64,000 nt of DNA, from the NCBI GenBank assembly GCA_900312665.1, contig ONZQ02000002.1, positions 310,001 through 374,000 of the forward strand. Direction: 5' to 3'. Each line of letters opens with the position of its first letter. The stretch's first letter is position 1. This document shows positions 12,097-23,437 of the stretch, one piece after another. Below the pieces are notes generated by a model, which made no database searches, was not told the DNA's origin, and saw only the letters and a list, made by a program, of their open reading frames with translations. The DNA comes from Cephalotrichum gorgonifer. Its lineage: Eukaryota > Ascomycota > Sordariomycetes > Microascales > Microascaceae. The translations under genes and the position numbers were made by a program.

Positions 12097-13606
12097 CTTG
12101 TGCGGTGTGGCTAGGGGACTGGTTGAAGGGTTCGAGTAGGAAATGCTAGAATACTGGTAAGGGAGTTGAGTTGGAAGTGATACTGCTGCTGTCACACTGA
12201 GATTTGAACCCACGGGAGATGCTTATCCTCTTATACCTCATGTTCGAACCCCCCGCCCCCTTGCCCCCCGCCCCCCCGGGGAGTTCTCCCCCGTCGCCGG
12301 AAAGACGAGCCTTCTTCCCAGGAGTGCAAGCATCAACCTGGATATCCCATCCCCACAGACGAACCAGGCGGAGTATCCCACCGCAATCTATTAAAGACAG
12401 GGCCCTATTTGCCTCCAATAGCGAGGATTCCCAAAGAGGAAGTGCTCGTCGCATCACAAGTCCCTACTCCCGCAGGTGCCACTCTGAAAGGGTTGCCGCC
12501 AAGCCGGGGGTCCTATAGTGCACCTACCAGGGAAGTGTAAGCTGCGTAGGCCATTGAAGGATCCAGAGATGATGTCGATGGTGGGAGACAAAAGGAAGGC
12601 AGGGGGGGTAGTTAATACGGGAGGACGAATAATAACGCTCATGTTATGCCCGCCCGCCCCCGGCTTATATATTAACGGCGTGCTCCCGTTCGCGGAAGAT
12701 CCCACGAACTGTGGATCCCTTCCCCACGTCGGATTTGGTGCCACTGTCTCAGATTGATGAGGAAGAGAAGAGAATGAAAGTCCCAAATGCCAAGATGAAG
12801 ACGGAATCAAGATCCCGGCGATGTGAGCGAGGAAATAGAGATATAGTTGTAGGATGCGGTGAAAATAGAATGCCAATCCGATTATTACGTAGTAGTGTGA
12901 GTGTGGATTCGATCTCATAGTAATACGGAGTATTGACTTCGTCTTATGTTGATGTTGCTGGGATGTACACGCAGCGCAGAGGGTTGCATTGATCGCCGGA
13001 TGGGATAATTATGCCGGCGCTAGACACTGGCCAACTGACCTACGAGCTGTTGGGAGACGGCCCGGGACAGCGGTACAAGCACCGGTAGACATTATGAATA
13101 GTTATCGTGCATGGCAGGTGGCACTGGATCGGGGATGGTCTTTCCCGGCCGAGTGGATGAAAACACCAAAAGTTGGGCAGGAATGAATGGCTTTGAGTCC
13201 AGACTGGTCTTTCCTTCATCGGACGCTAAAATCGATTTACCGTAGATGCCAGCTCCGTATTCCAAAGGACGGGGAAGGAACGATCCGAGGTCGGTCTCCG
13301 CCGACATGCATAGAAGTCTATGTTGAGGTGCGGCGAATGAGATGACGGATGGGGCCAAGGAAGAGGGAAATGAAATGGCCGAGACGGCATAGATGAGTAT
13401 TTGATGTATATATCTCGACTTTCAATTCTGATGCTGATGCTTGCCGGCTGCTGACTGACGTCTTCCTGGTCCTGTATTATTAACCCGCCAAGCAGAGTAC
13501 TCCGAACTCCATACTCAAAACAACCCTCATCTCATAGCCTCAACCCTCTCACGCACGGCATTAAGCATTGTGGGCCACTTCCACTTACCCTCTCTCACCT
13601 CTCAGG
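12097..13606. other. Intergenic, AA9 promoter side
   Basis: About 1.5 kb without a convincing gene. It holds C-rich DNA at 12248-12281 with a CreA-like CCGGGG at 12276, and a GGCTTAT near 12663 that fits the loose XlnR/Xyr1 pattern GGC(A/T)4. A short tRNA-T-loop-like string near 12210 was examined and rejected. Confidence 0.5.
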
Positions 13607-15795
13607 TCACGGCTGAGCAACCCATAGCGCCTCCGGGCCCGTAACAGCAACATCCACCAGCTCATCCACGCCGACATCCCTCTTCTCCGTCACCACAGCC
13701 CACAAGAGCCCATACATCTCACTCGGCACCTCGGCCACACCCCCATCTCCTAGGTCCGAAAACCTCACATCCCCGTAACTCCCAATCCACGCCACATACT
13801 TCCCTTCACCCTTCCCCTTCCCCTTCCCCTTCCCGTCGAAATCAACCCCGACGGAGGTGACCCGCCCCCCATCCGGCGTCGTGCCCTTCGCAGAGATCCC
13901 CAGCCTCGGTAGCTTCTTGAATTTCTCCTCAAGCCCCGTCGACACCGTATCCTCATCGGGACAGAAGCTGACGTAGCGCGACAGGTAAGAGTACGCCAAC
14001 CCCGGGGGCAAGATAGCCTCCCCCGATGCAGCCCCCGGCCCATGGCTCTGCATCATGTCCAACAGTCCCGCTGCCCGCGTCTTGACCCCGAGAGCACCGG
14101 CTAGCGCAGGTAACATCCACACCTCACCCGCCGCCATCCTTGGCAGAAAGTCTCCATACAACCCAATCTCAACATACACAAGCGCGAGAACCGTAGACAC
14201 AAAGTCGTCCACCGACCCCAGCGGGAGGTCATATGCGCACGGCAGCGGAACCCCCTTATCAAAATGCTGTAGCGGATAGCTAGACATGCTCCGATGCACG
14301 TAACTCTGCGCCGCCACTACCTCCAACATGCTCCTTATACTTGACGGGAACACCCCTTCCCACTCCCCTCCACCCGCGAGCCTCGTCGTCCCGTCCAGGA
14401 GGGTCTGGAGGAGGATGTTATCCGCGTACATCAGCAGCTGTAGATCCTCGGCCGTCGCATCGGAAATCTTGTCCCCGAAATTTATCTTTGCCGGTCCGCC
14501 GCCTGCCTTTCGGAGGATCGAAGGGTCGATATCATCGGGCTTCGGTACTTCGGATAGGAGAGTAGAGTTGATGGTGGAGATGTGCAGCACCGCGCCGCTG
14601 AGAGAGGGGATGACGGACGAGTTGGCAGTCAGGGTGCCGCCAAGAGGGGCATAGGTGGGGATCGTGCTGCCGGAGGCTGAGCGGGCCCGCGTGACGAAGG
14701 AATCGTGGGTTTGGCCCGATAAGGGACTGGAAACGTGTAAGTTGGAGGACCGGATTGGGGATGGGGGTCACCCTGGATGGGACCTACGCGTTTATGCTCC
14801 CTACCATCCCGCCCTGACAGCGCGATCCCTCCGGCTGCGCGTCGTAAAAGTAGACTGGATTCGTGCTGTTCAGCGCGACAGAGAAGTCTATCCCCGCCGA
14901 GGGGGAGTCAATGGGGATGAAGCCGCTGGAGAAACCGCCTTTCAGGGGATGGCAGGGATCAGCGTACGACGCCTGAACGACGGAGTAGTTCTACAGCCGA
15001 TCAGTTCCGATAATCCTCCCCATACTATGACCTAGGAGAAACACAGGAACTGGAGTGGGGCTGGGTTGCGATGCTCACCTGTGGGTAGAAGTGAAATTGC
15101 AATATGGTCCCTGGTATCTGGTCCCTCACATCACTAGGCTCGAACCTCGCCTGGTCGTCCTTCCCGACGTCAATCTTCAGAATCCTCTGCCCGCCGACGG
15201 GCTCGTTTCTGCCCGGTACTGTCGTCGTCGCGTTCCCAATCGCCGTCTTGAACGCCTGGAGCGTCCCACTCCCCCCAGACGGTCTAGCGGCGTCAGCCCA
15301 CCAGCCAAGAGAGAACAACGCCAAGATTTGGGGGGTAAGAGACAAAGACCTACGGGTTGATGATCTGCACCATGCCCTTGCGGCAACTATTCCCCTCCCC
15401 ACTATAAACATACACCGGGTCCGTCTCGTTGACCACAACCCTCCATGTAACGGGGGATACCTCCCCTCCTTCCGTCGGCACGAAGCCAGATGATATCCCC
15501 CCGCCTAATGGGCGGCAAGGATTGTCTAATGTGGTCTGGATGACGGAGTGGTTCTGAGCTGCGTGTTAGCTACGCCAGGGGCCCACTTCCTATGTGTTTA
15601 TGAAGAGGGAGGCATGAGACGTACACCGGAGTAGAATGAGTACGTTATTATATCGCCCACCCTGGCCTCGAGGGTCTCGGGGTCGAAGAGAGCACCGTCC
15701 GCGCCGACCTTGACGGTGTGGGTTGCCGCGTGGGCCGTCGATAGGGCTGCTAGGAGGCATAGCGCCGGCCTCACCGTCCGGTTGCGATGCCGCAT
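13607..15795 (-). CDS. Secreted double-cupredoxin protein with C-terminal helical domain; copper ligands lost
   Basis: Five exons, 15795-15625, 15553-15354, 15283-15079, 14990-14788 and 14726-13607 (reverse), give 632 residues. The phases agree throughout, with CTAAC/CTGAC branch sites at several acceptors. A signal peptide covers residues 1-24. Two cupredoxin-like domains follow (about 25-124 and 155-260). Each keeps the disulphide pair (Cys70/Cys114; Cys205/Cys250), the G-F-x-P loop and the GM methionine. The type-1 copper cysteine usually seen in FYC is Ser108 or Asp242, and the following histidine is Ser113 or Arg249. Domain 2 also has Tyr194 where domain 1 has His59. From about residue 300 an alpha-helical region (DLQLLMYADNILLQTLL...) resembles a degenerate ferritin-like bundle. 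The family is common among fungal 'extracellular serine-rich' proteins, but the role here is unknown. Loss of ligands suggests a structural or binding role rather than electron transfer. Confidence 0.85.
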
Positions 15796-16264
15796 GGTGA
15801 AGACCTTGAAGACCAACTTGCATCCAGATGCGGGTTCCTTGCTGCCCTCTGGACCACCTCGTTTTTGACCCTGGGTTGCCTCGCCCCGTTTAGTGAGCGA
15901 GTGAGTGCTGAGTTCTTAACGTAGTTATGATCCTACAGCAATACACGGCTTGCTAGTTGGTCGCGTGGGTATTGGTGGCACCAGGATCGATACCAAACTA
16001 GAAAAGTGTACCCTCCGGGGGGCAGGATGGAACTAGGGGTCTTAGAGTATGAATGATGACTGGTGATACCAAATGCTAAGGACAACAGAGGAAAAGGGGA
16101 AAACCATGAACACGGGAAAGCTACGAACAGGAAGTGGTGGAATGAGCAGCCCGTCCCCTCGTGATATTTCAGTAAGTCTGTCATCCGCGTTCCGTTCCCC
16201 GGCATACCGCCGCCCCGGCAATACTGCATCCATCTTCTCCTCTTAGTCTACTTCTATACATACT

Positions 16265-16346
16265 ATGGCCTCTCCGTTCTCCCCCTCCCCGGTCCATTCA
16301 CCCCAGGGACGATTGACACCGCCAAGCCTCGCCCCCCCCTCCTCGT
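16265..16346 (+). other. Possible gene start running into the gap
   Basis: An ATG at 16265 opens a Pro/Ser-rich frame (MASPFSPSPVHSPQG...) that enters the N run after 27 residues. Beyond the gap all forward frames stop within about 50 bases. It could be the first exon of a lost gene or chance. The compositional bias alone is weak support. Confidence 0.15.
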
Positions 16347-16481
16347 NNNNNNNNNNNNNNNNNNNNNNNNNNNNNNNNNNNNNNNNNNNNNNNNNNNNNN
16401 NNNNNNNNNNNNNNNNNNNNNNNNNNNNNNNNNNNNNNNNNNNNNNNNNNNNNNNNNNNNNNNNNNNNNNNNNNNNNNNNN
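16347..16481. other. Assembly gap (135 N)
   Basis: A run of N; the sequence is unknown. C-rich DNA at its left edge may be the cause. Confidence 1.
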
Positions 16482-17650
16482 ACTAATACGGACAAGGGCA
16501 GATTTCGAGCTCGTGTAAGGGTGTAAGGTCTAAGCCGCCCGCAGGTCCGGGGGGACAGGACATCAAGGACAACCGCGGCTGGGGCATGTAACGAGTACAG
16601 AGCACAAAAGCCCCCCTCCGGCCGTCCTCCGAGCCCGCGTCACCACTTCTTAGGAGTACAGTCCCTCGCGCATTCGATTTAGCTACCCGTCAGTCTTGCC
16701 CCATGTCCTACCTTGCTTTTTTATCTCTCTCCCCGCGCTCGCTTCGGCAGATAACTGCCTTACGGGCCGATCTGACGGTCTGGAGAGAATCAGGCTTCTA
16801 GGAAGCGATTTAGAAGCAGGAAAACTGGGGAGTGTGACAAAATAAACCAGGACACGGCGGAATATTCCCTCTTTCTTTTTTTTTTCTTCTTTTGCCCCAC
16901 AGCTTCCGTGGTCGTTGTTCTTGGTCCGCTGATATTTACCGGCAGAGGAGAGAGGAAAGGTAATTTACCATCCCGTTTGTTTGTCTTACACAGATGGACG
17001 GCTAATGTGGGATCCTCCCCCTTTCGTCTTCTTCCCTTCACCACGAAACATGTCACCCCGCAATAACAATAGGAGTACTTGTATCTCCCCCATCCTCAGC
17101 CCTCAGTTCCTCGGAATATTTATCCCGTATCCTATTTCCTTTCCTCCACTTTTTCCCTCTTTGCTTATTCCCGTTATATAAAAAGCAACAAGCGGACGTC
17201 GGACCAACACCGTCTGCATGGAAGGACACAATCAGCTGAAAGGCAACAAGGCAGGGGGGGGGGATTGGAAAAGGTGGAATAAGCGGCTGAAGAGTTGCCA
17301 CGAATGTCTACTTGTACATACTCGTACTACTGCTGTCGTCTCCGCCCGCGGGCGCCAACTTGGGGAAACCCGATGTTGGCATTCTTCACATGTCGCCTCC
17401 CTTGGCAGCGCCCCCACCAACCCGCCAAGCTGCGGGAAGGAAAGAAGAAAAGTACAAGTAAAAAGAGAAGAACTAAAAGAACAAAAAAAAACAACAACAA
17501 GAGACACGAGGCAACCTTCGGATCTCCGCTTGTGGCTTGCGGGGGTGGGTGTGTGCGATAGTAATATGGGAGATATCGCGCAGATGGCGTGAGGTTCCCG
17601 CGTTTCCCCATGGCGGTGGCACCTGCCCGGTCTGTCACCGCCCCCTTATG

Positions 17651-17686
17651 CTCATGCTCGTGCTCGTGCTCGTGCTCATGCTCATG
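17651..17686 (+). repeat. (CTCRTG)6 hexamer repeat
   Basis: Six consecutive 6-bp units, CTCATG or CTCGTG. The minus strand reads as a His-Glu repeat inside an ORF that has no other protein-like features, so I treat it as a microsatellite. Confidence 0.85.
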
Positions 17687-18474
17687 GCTCTCAACCAGGT
17701 CTTTTCGTACATACACTACAACACCAAGCACTATTACGCGGCCTCGCAGAGAGTACATGTAATACCGAGCAATCGAGCAAGACTGACGACCAACAAGAAA
17801 AGCCACCGCTGGTGAAGCCCCGTACTTTCTTCGCCTTACCTTGCCTGTGTGTGGTACAACACACCCACCCACCAAGGTCAAGCCAAGCCAAGCTATTAAT
17901 ATTCCTCGGGCCTTTCGTAAAGTTCCCGCCCCGTCTGTCCTCAACCCGTACGCCTCCAACTCTTACCCGGGCGGGGGGGATGACGAACAACCCACACAGA
18001 GATCGGAACTTTGGGACTTTGGGGGAGGAGGGGCGTAGGCAGTGACAGTGTGACAAGTTGACATGATATGAGCAAGCCTCATTCTCCCTGCCTCTCCGCT
18101 GTCGTCGGCAGAGAGACCTGGTTTCCGGAGCCGAGGACTTGGTGTCGCTAAGCGGTCTTATACCGCCCATCTAGCCTCTCTCCGCGGGGAGACCTTTTAC
18201 CTGGATCGAAAAACGGGGGTTTTCTTCCTTCGACTTCTTTGGCATTGTGTTACACTCGTGTTACCCCGGGAGTGAGTGGGCCTTCTATCAAACCGCCGCC
18301 GAGGTGACCTTCACCGTGGGCTCGAGTCTCTCTAGATCCAAGACAGGCCGTGACGTTTTGAGAAGACATGCTATGAGACACTACTCCTGAAAAAGCGGTC
18401 CCCAAGCTCCCAAGCTCCTTCCTCCAGCCTAAAACGGTCCACGAGGGAGAATAACATAGAAATTGGCCGCCACG

Positions 18475-19668
18475 ATGGCCCCCAGAATACCCAAATTTGT
18501 CCCCTTCATCCTCTCCTTCGTCGCCGCCATCCTCATCATCTTCGTCTTAACGGCCGGCTCCTCCCCGGGCGCCCTGGTGGGACTCTACCTACTCAAGGCA
18601 AGCTCCACCTTCCTTCCATCTCCCCCTCACTGACAGCAAACGCAACTAACATCGAGAGAAAAAAAAAAGGTCGACATCTCCGCCCTCAGCGTCCCCCCCA
18701 TCCTCTCAACATCCCAATATCTAACCGACCTGACCGCCCTGACAAATGTCGACCTCACCGGTCCCCCGCAGACCCCGGCAACCCTCAAGATCGCGCCCCT
18801 CTACCGCGTCTACGTTTTCACATGCTGCTCCTCGACCTACTGCACGGCGCCCATGGTCGGCCCCTCCTTCGACCCCATGTCCAACCTCCGCCTCTCGACC
18901 ACCTCCCTGGGCGGCGAGCCCTCCACCTCGCTCGCCGACTCCCTGTCCCTGTACAAGGTCGTCTCCCCCATCCTCGGCGTGGCCCTCATCCTCGCCTTCG
19001 TCGCCGTCCTCGCCGCGCCCAGCGTCAAGCTGCTGGAGGGGCAGATCAAGAGCGCGGGCCACGTCGCCGTCATGATGTCCCTGCTCTCCGCCGTCTGCGT
19101 CCTCGTCGCCTGCGTGGCGGGGCAGGTCGGCATGCAGCGCCTGTGCGACGGCCTGAACCGGGACTTCGGGCCCTACGGGATGCGCACGTCCCGCGGCCCG
19201 CTCCTGTATCCGGCCTGGGCCGCGCTTCCGGTGTGCCTCCTGAACACCGCGGTGATGTTCGCCTCCGTCCGCGGGACACCCCGCGGCTCGACGAGGGACA
19301 GGAAGGAGAAGGAGAAGTGGCGGGCGAAGGAGGCGCCGGCGGCGCCCCCGGTCGAGGCGACGAGCACACCACCGCTCCTGGAGGCCCCCCTTAACGCGCG
19401 CAGCGATTGGCCCCTGGCCGGCACGGAGGGGAGCCGCATCGCCATCAGGAACACGTTCCACGAAGACCTCAGCGACGGCTGGCTTAGTAAGAGCGTGCTC
19501 GGGAGCGAGGATGGTAAGAAGAGGCGGCTCACGGGCGATGGGAGGCCGGGCGGGATGCCGGCAGGGGGCGCGGCGGGGGCTAGGGTGGCCGGGGCAAGGA
19601 GCGGTGATCATGACGCGTGGTACGTTGCGCATCGACAGCCGGTGCGGATGCCCGAGTACCGGCACTAG
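18475..19668 (+). CDS. SUR7/PalI-family four-span membrane protein
   Basis: Exons 18475-18597 and 18670-19668 give 373 residues. The intron (18598-18669) starts with GC, not GT (AAG|GCAAGC), has a CTAAC branch and an AAG acceptor, and joins YLLK to VDISAL in frame. Span 1 is near the N-terminus (FVPFILSFVAAILIIFVL). An extracellular loop with a cysteine cluster (FTCCSSTYC) follows. Three more spans lie at about residues 142-165, 180-200 and 230-250, and the C-terminal cytosolic tail of about 120 residues is charged and Gly/Ala-rich. The layout is that of SUR7/PalI proteins, which sit in the plasma membrane at eisosomes or act in alkaline pH sensing upstream of PacC. Which of the two applies is not decided by the sequence. 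Confidence 0.85.
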
Positions 19669-20011
19669 ATTTTAGGTAGCGGACGGGTCAGGGTTCCTTC
19701 TGCTTCCACCCTAGGCTAAGTCAAGGTACGGAAGCAGTGAGACTGTAAAGTGGAAGTGGGGAGTGAGATGGGAGTGAGAGCGAGGCTGTCACTCCGCTCC
19801 TGTACTAGAAAGGAACAACCTCCCTCCTCTTCCCTAGACAAGAAGGAACCCAGCACCCCTTATCCCCGGTAGAGTAGAAGGGAACATGTCATAATATTAA
19901 TAAGATATGCTGGTCCCCAGAAGCACCATGGCCTCCTTTCTCTATTTCTCTTTATGCTTCGTGCGTGCCGTGTCTCAATCAGTGCCCCGATGCTCCACAA
20001 TGACGCCTCGT
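19669..20011. other. Intergenic between convergent genes
   Basis: Shared 3' region of the SUR7-type gene and the cysteine-module gene. Nothing else is seen. Confidence 0.6.
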
Positions 20012-21664
20012 CTACTCGACCTCCCTCCATAACGCCTCCAAACTCCTCAACCTCTCCTCCATGGCCTCCATATCCCGCGGCTCCACCTCCCCACCCTCGA
20101 TATCGTCCCTGGTCTTCACCATCTTCCGATGCACCGCCTCCCGATGCCTCATGATGGCGCTGAAGTCCTTCATCGCGCCCATGACGTCCGTCCCCCTCGA
20201 CGCCTGGCCCCAGAACCCCCTCACCCTGGGGCTGTAGAAGTCGCACTTCCTGCTCCCGGGCACCTTGGCCTCCCTGTACGTCATGAAGACGGCCAGCGGG
20301 CTCTGCAGGACCACGTCGCGCGCGCAGTCCTCGCACGCGGAGAACTCCCCGTTCCCCGTCCACCTGTGCGGGGCGTCCGAGGGCGTCGAGCGCGGGCAGG
20401 GCGGCGAGACGGAGAGGTAGGCGGCCGTGGAGAGGAAGATCTCGGGCTCGCCCTTCTCGGCCGCCTCGGAGATCTTCTTGATGTACTGCTCGACGCGGGG
20501 GTTCGCCGCGTTCAGGGCGCATATCGTGCCCGCGGGGGGCGCGGAGGTGCCCCGGACCAGGTGGGGGTCCAGCACGACAATGGGGGCCACGAGCGTGGCG
20601 ACGCACGGCGCGCAGACGGCGAAGTTCTGCACCTCCGGTAGCGTGAAGTAGGGAGAGCCCGGCCGGATCCCCTCCGGGTCGCAGGCGGGGTTGACCAGGA
20701 CCGACTCCACGGCGTTGATGAACAGCTTCGGGTCCTGAAACTCTATCATGAGGCCAAAGTTCACCGCCAGGGCGGGATACATCCCGAACCCGCACACCAG
20801 CACGCCCGTCCCCCTGACCTGACTACTCCTCACGCCCTCAAACAGCGTCTCGTACTGCGTTCCCCCCGCGGAGTCGAGGAAGCACTCCTCGCAGATGACG
20901 ATGCCGGTCGCCCGCGCGTCCCTGGGCCGGAACCACTTCTTCGACCTCGGGTCCCCGCCCGCCGCGCACGGCGCCGCGCTCCTCCTCGTGGCCAGCGCGG
21001 CGAGGAACTCGTCGTAGTCGCCGGACTCGGTGGCCATCCTCCGGGCGAAGGCGTTCCCGACGTCGCAGAGGGCCATCTGGGTGGGGGGCTGGGCGACGGT
21101 GTCGCGTGGGAGCTGGTGCGCGAAGTTGGAGGCGGAGAGGAAGTCGGCGAAGCAGGCGTGGCAGGCGTCCATGCCGCCGCGGAGGCGGTGCCACCGGAAG
21201 CGCTCGTCGGGAGCGACGGGGCGGCCGAGGCGGCAGTCGGGGACGGTGACGCGGTGGGCGGCGTGGGCCTCGAGGGCGGAGATGGCCTCGGCGCTCTCGG
21301 AGCCGGGGCTGGGGCTGGGGCCGGGGCTGGGGCCGGAGGCGGAGGCGGAGGCGGAGACGGAGCCTGAGCTGGAGTGGGAGCTGCGGATGGTGGAGGCGCG
21401 GTAGGCGGCGACGAGGGCCTTGACGCGCGGGGTGTTGTAGTTGCAGAAGCGCTCGGGGCCGGCGAGGGCCTCGACGACGGGGTAGAAGAGGCGGGAGAGG
21501 CGGGCGGGGAGGATGCTGGAATTGTAGCAGTTGGAGCAGGCGCGGAAGGCCGGGGAGGAGCGGAGGGCGTACCAGGTCGTGGGGTAGGAGACGGGGTAGG
21601 GAATAGGGTCGCGGGAGGGGCAGTGTTGGAGGGGGGTAGACTCGAAGGTCGGGGAGGGAGGCAT
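20012..21664 (-). CDS. Protein of five four-cysteine modules, predicted zinc-binding; unknown function
   Basis: A single exon of 550 residues starts at ATG 21664. It has exactly 20 cysteines, and all fit five copies of C-x(20-27)-C-x2-C-x(26-29)-C: residues 15/43/46/74, 144/168/171/200, 233/258/261/291, 328/351/354/382 and 423/444/447/474. A tryptophan lies 9-14 residues before the CxxC in four modules (Trp31, 158, 244, 435); module 4 has Tyr-Phe there. The last cysteine of modules 1, 4 and 5 is followed by an x-PRV motif (CNYNTPRV, CALNAANPRV, CDFYSPRV). Between modules 1 and 2 is a Ser/Gly/Pro linker (about 92-125). The C-terminal 55 residues are a charged helix. There is no signal peptide or membrane span. 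I do not recognise a named family. Zinc binding is inferred from spacing. Confidence 0.8.
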   Translation of the reverse strand: MPPSPTFESTPLQHCPSRDPIPYPVSYPTTWYALRSSPAFRACSNCYNSSILPARLSRLFYPVVEALAGPERFCNYNTPRVKALVAAYRASTIRSSHSSSGSVSASASASGPSPGPSPSPGSESAEAISALEAHAAHRVTVPDCRLGRPVAPDERFRWHRLRGGMDACHACFADFLSASNFAHQLPRDTVAQPPTQMALCDVGNAFARRMATESGDYDEFLAALATRRSAAPCAAGGDPRSKKWFRPRDARATGIVICEECFLDSAGGTQYETLFEGVRSSQVRGTGVLVCGFGMYPALAVNFGLMIEFQDPKLFINAVESVLVNPACDPEGIRPGSPYFTLPEVQNFAVCAPCVATLVAPIVVLDPHLVRGTSAPPAGTICALNAANPRVEQYIKKISEAAEKGEPEIFLSTAAYLSVSPPCPRSTPSDAPHRWTGNGEFSACEDCARDVVLQSPLAVFMTYREAKVPGSRKCDFYSPRVRGFWGQASRGTDVMGAMKDFSAIMRHREAVHRKMVKTRDDIEGGEVEPRDMEAMEERLRSLEALWREVE

Positions 21665-22701
21665 GGCGGCTGGCGGTGGGTGGTGTGGTATTAGGTGTTA
21701 GAGGGAAGAGGAGGAAGGATACGAAGGCGGGGGCGAGGTTCGGTTCTCGAGGGATGGATGTAGATGTAGAGACGACAAGATGCGGGAGGGAGGATTGAGG
21801 ATTGAGGAGTATATATTAGTGGGCTCGTCTCGGTTCAAGGTGAGGACAGAAGTCGAGATGAGACGAGCGGGGAGGGCATCGTGTGTTTTGGTGGTGGTAC
21901 GCCAGACAAGGCAACGAAAGAGTGGAAGGATTCTAGAAATATTGTCCCAATGGTTTCGTTGGATAATACCTCAGCCAGAAGCGCCTGAATTGTTGCAGCG
22001 CTTGTAGCCAGCCCCACGGCCGCCGTAACATCTGAGAGGTTGCTGCTGCCCGACGAGGAGGGGCCGGCCTTACATGCGGCCCGGTGGGTGGGTGCTCCAA
22101 TGCTGCTGCATGCATGCATGTGCTACCATACCCACCTCTCCTCAGTGAGCGGCGGCAATATACCTGTGAATCATAGCATAGTACGTTAATACAGCCAAGT
22201 ACGAAATGAACGATGGCGCTCCAGAGGGGAAAATAAGTCTTGATTGGCTGCGGCGTTTAATTGAGGCACGCATGCATCTATGGGATGCAACCAGCTATCG
22301 GGATAGCACGAGGCGAGCGGCGGGCTATTGGAAAGTACATGTAGAGCTCGAGGAGCAACCTAGGTGTTCTTGTCATCTTAGAGATGTCGTGGTGTGACAC
22401 TACAGATATTCTCGTGGTTGCAGTTATGGGAAGATGTGCTGTGGAAAAGGATTTGGAAGCTGATAATTCTAAGACTGCTCGGACATGGTTTTGGGGCGCG
22501 ATATCCATGTAACGGTAATATTAAGCTGACGGAGCACAGACGCGCCATCCTCTCTCAGCTCAGCTCTCTCCATTCTCAACTACATACGTATAAATCTCAC
22601 CTCAACATTTCATATATTCTTGTACTAAATCCTTTTTATAGTGCATGTTTTCACCCTCTTCACTACCCAACTCATCCCCGCTTCACCCACCCACCGCCAA
22701 C
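21665..22701. other. Divergent intergenic region
   Basis: About 1 kb between two divergent genes and therefore the promoter of both. It becomes AT-rich toward 22600. No gene is seen. Confidence 0.6.
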
Positions 22702-23437
22702 ATGGCCTCCTCAACGCGTAAGAGGCTTGACCACCTCTACATAGCCTTCTTCTCCGTCTCCCTAGCCTCCATGCTCCGTAAGCTCTCTCCGTACCCCCCC
22801 CCCCCGGCTTTCTAACCGCAACTGACACGCCCCGCACAGTCATCGACCTGGTCCACCTCCTCCCCTCCTCCCTCTGGGTTCCCCCCTCCTCCCCTCTGCA
22901 CGCCCTCCACTCCCTCCGCGCCTTCTACACCTCGACCTACCAGGACCTCTACTTCCTCACCCCCTGGCCCGACCAGCCGCGCTTCTTCCGCCTCTTCACC
23001 CTCCTCGAGCTGGTCTTCCAGCTCCCGGCCGCCGCCTGGATCCTCCGCGGCCTCCTGGGCGCGAAGAAGAGGGGGTCGACGACGCCCGGGGTCGAGCTCC
23101 TGTGCATCGTCTACGGCGTGGAGTGCGCGCTCACGACTGCGACGTGCATCTACGACTGCTGGGGGTGGGAGGGGTACGCGTGGGAGGTGAAGCGCGTGCT
23201 GATCTTCCAGCTGTACATGCCCTGGGCCTTGATTCGTGAGTGGATTCCCCCTCTCCCCGTTTTATCCTTTTCTTTTTGCTTCCCTTGACTTCCCTGCTGT
23301 CTCATACACCTGGTTCGACCTCGGACTTAGGAATGTGCGCTGACTTTATGAAAGCTCTGGGCATGACGGTGGACATGTACATGAGGGTGCTGGCGCGGGT
23401 AGACCAGGGGGCCAACAAGACCAAGAAGGCCCAGTGA
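22702..23437 (+). CDS. EXPERA-domain membrane protein, TMEM97/sigma-2 receptor type
   Basis: Exons 22702-22777, 22840-23235 and 23331-23437 give 192 residues, with both introns in phase 1. The junctions rebuild ASML|LIDLVHLLP and WALI|RMCADFM. Four hydrophobic helices are spaced as in the EXPERA fold. The conserved acidic residue sits in the first helix (IDLVHLLP), with FFRLFTLLELVFQLP in the second and VYGVECALTTATCIYD in the third. Family members (TMEM97, EBP, yeast Ema19) are ER or mitochondrial membrane proteins linked to sterol handling or protein targeting. No catalytic role can be read from the sequence. The C-terminus ends in a basic KTKKAQ, like an ER-retention dilysine signal. Confidence 0.88.

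Larger units (their letters stand above)
15796..18474. other. Long intergenic region containing an assembly gap
   Basis: About 2.7 kb including the N run at 16347-16481. I see no complete gene. Contents include a possible gene start running into the gap, a hexamer repeat near 17650, and dispersed-motif DNA at 17311-17330. The 3' part is the promoter of the SUR7-type gene. Confidence 0.55.

Noticed and set aside
12186..12262. tRNA-like T-arm string on the minus strand upstream of the AA9 gene
   Set aside because: The GGTTCAAATC-type loop has a 4/5 stem, but no matching acceptor stem, D-arm or anticodon arm lies at the right distance.
18721..19665. 314-codon minus-strand ORF opposite the SUR7-type gene
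   Set aside because: Shadow frame of GC-rich coding DNA; Arg/Gly/Ala-rich with no domain.
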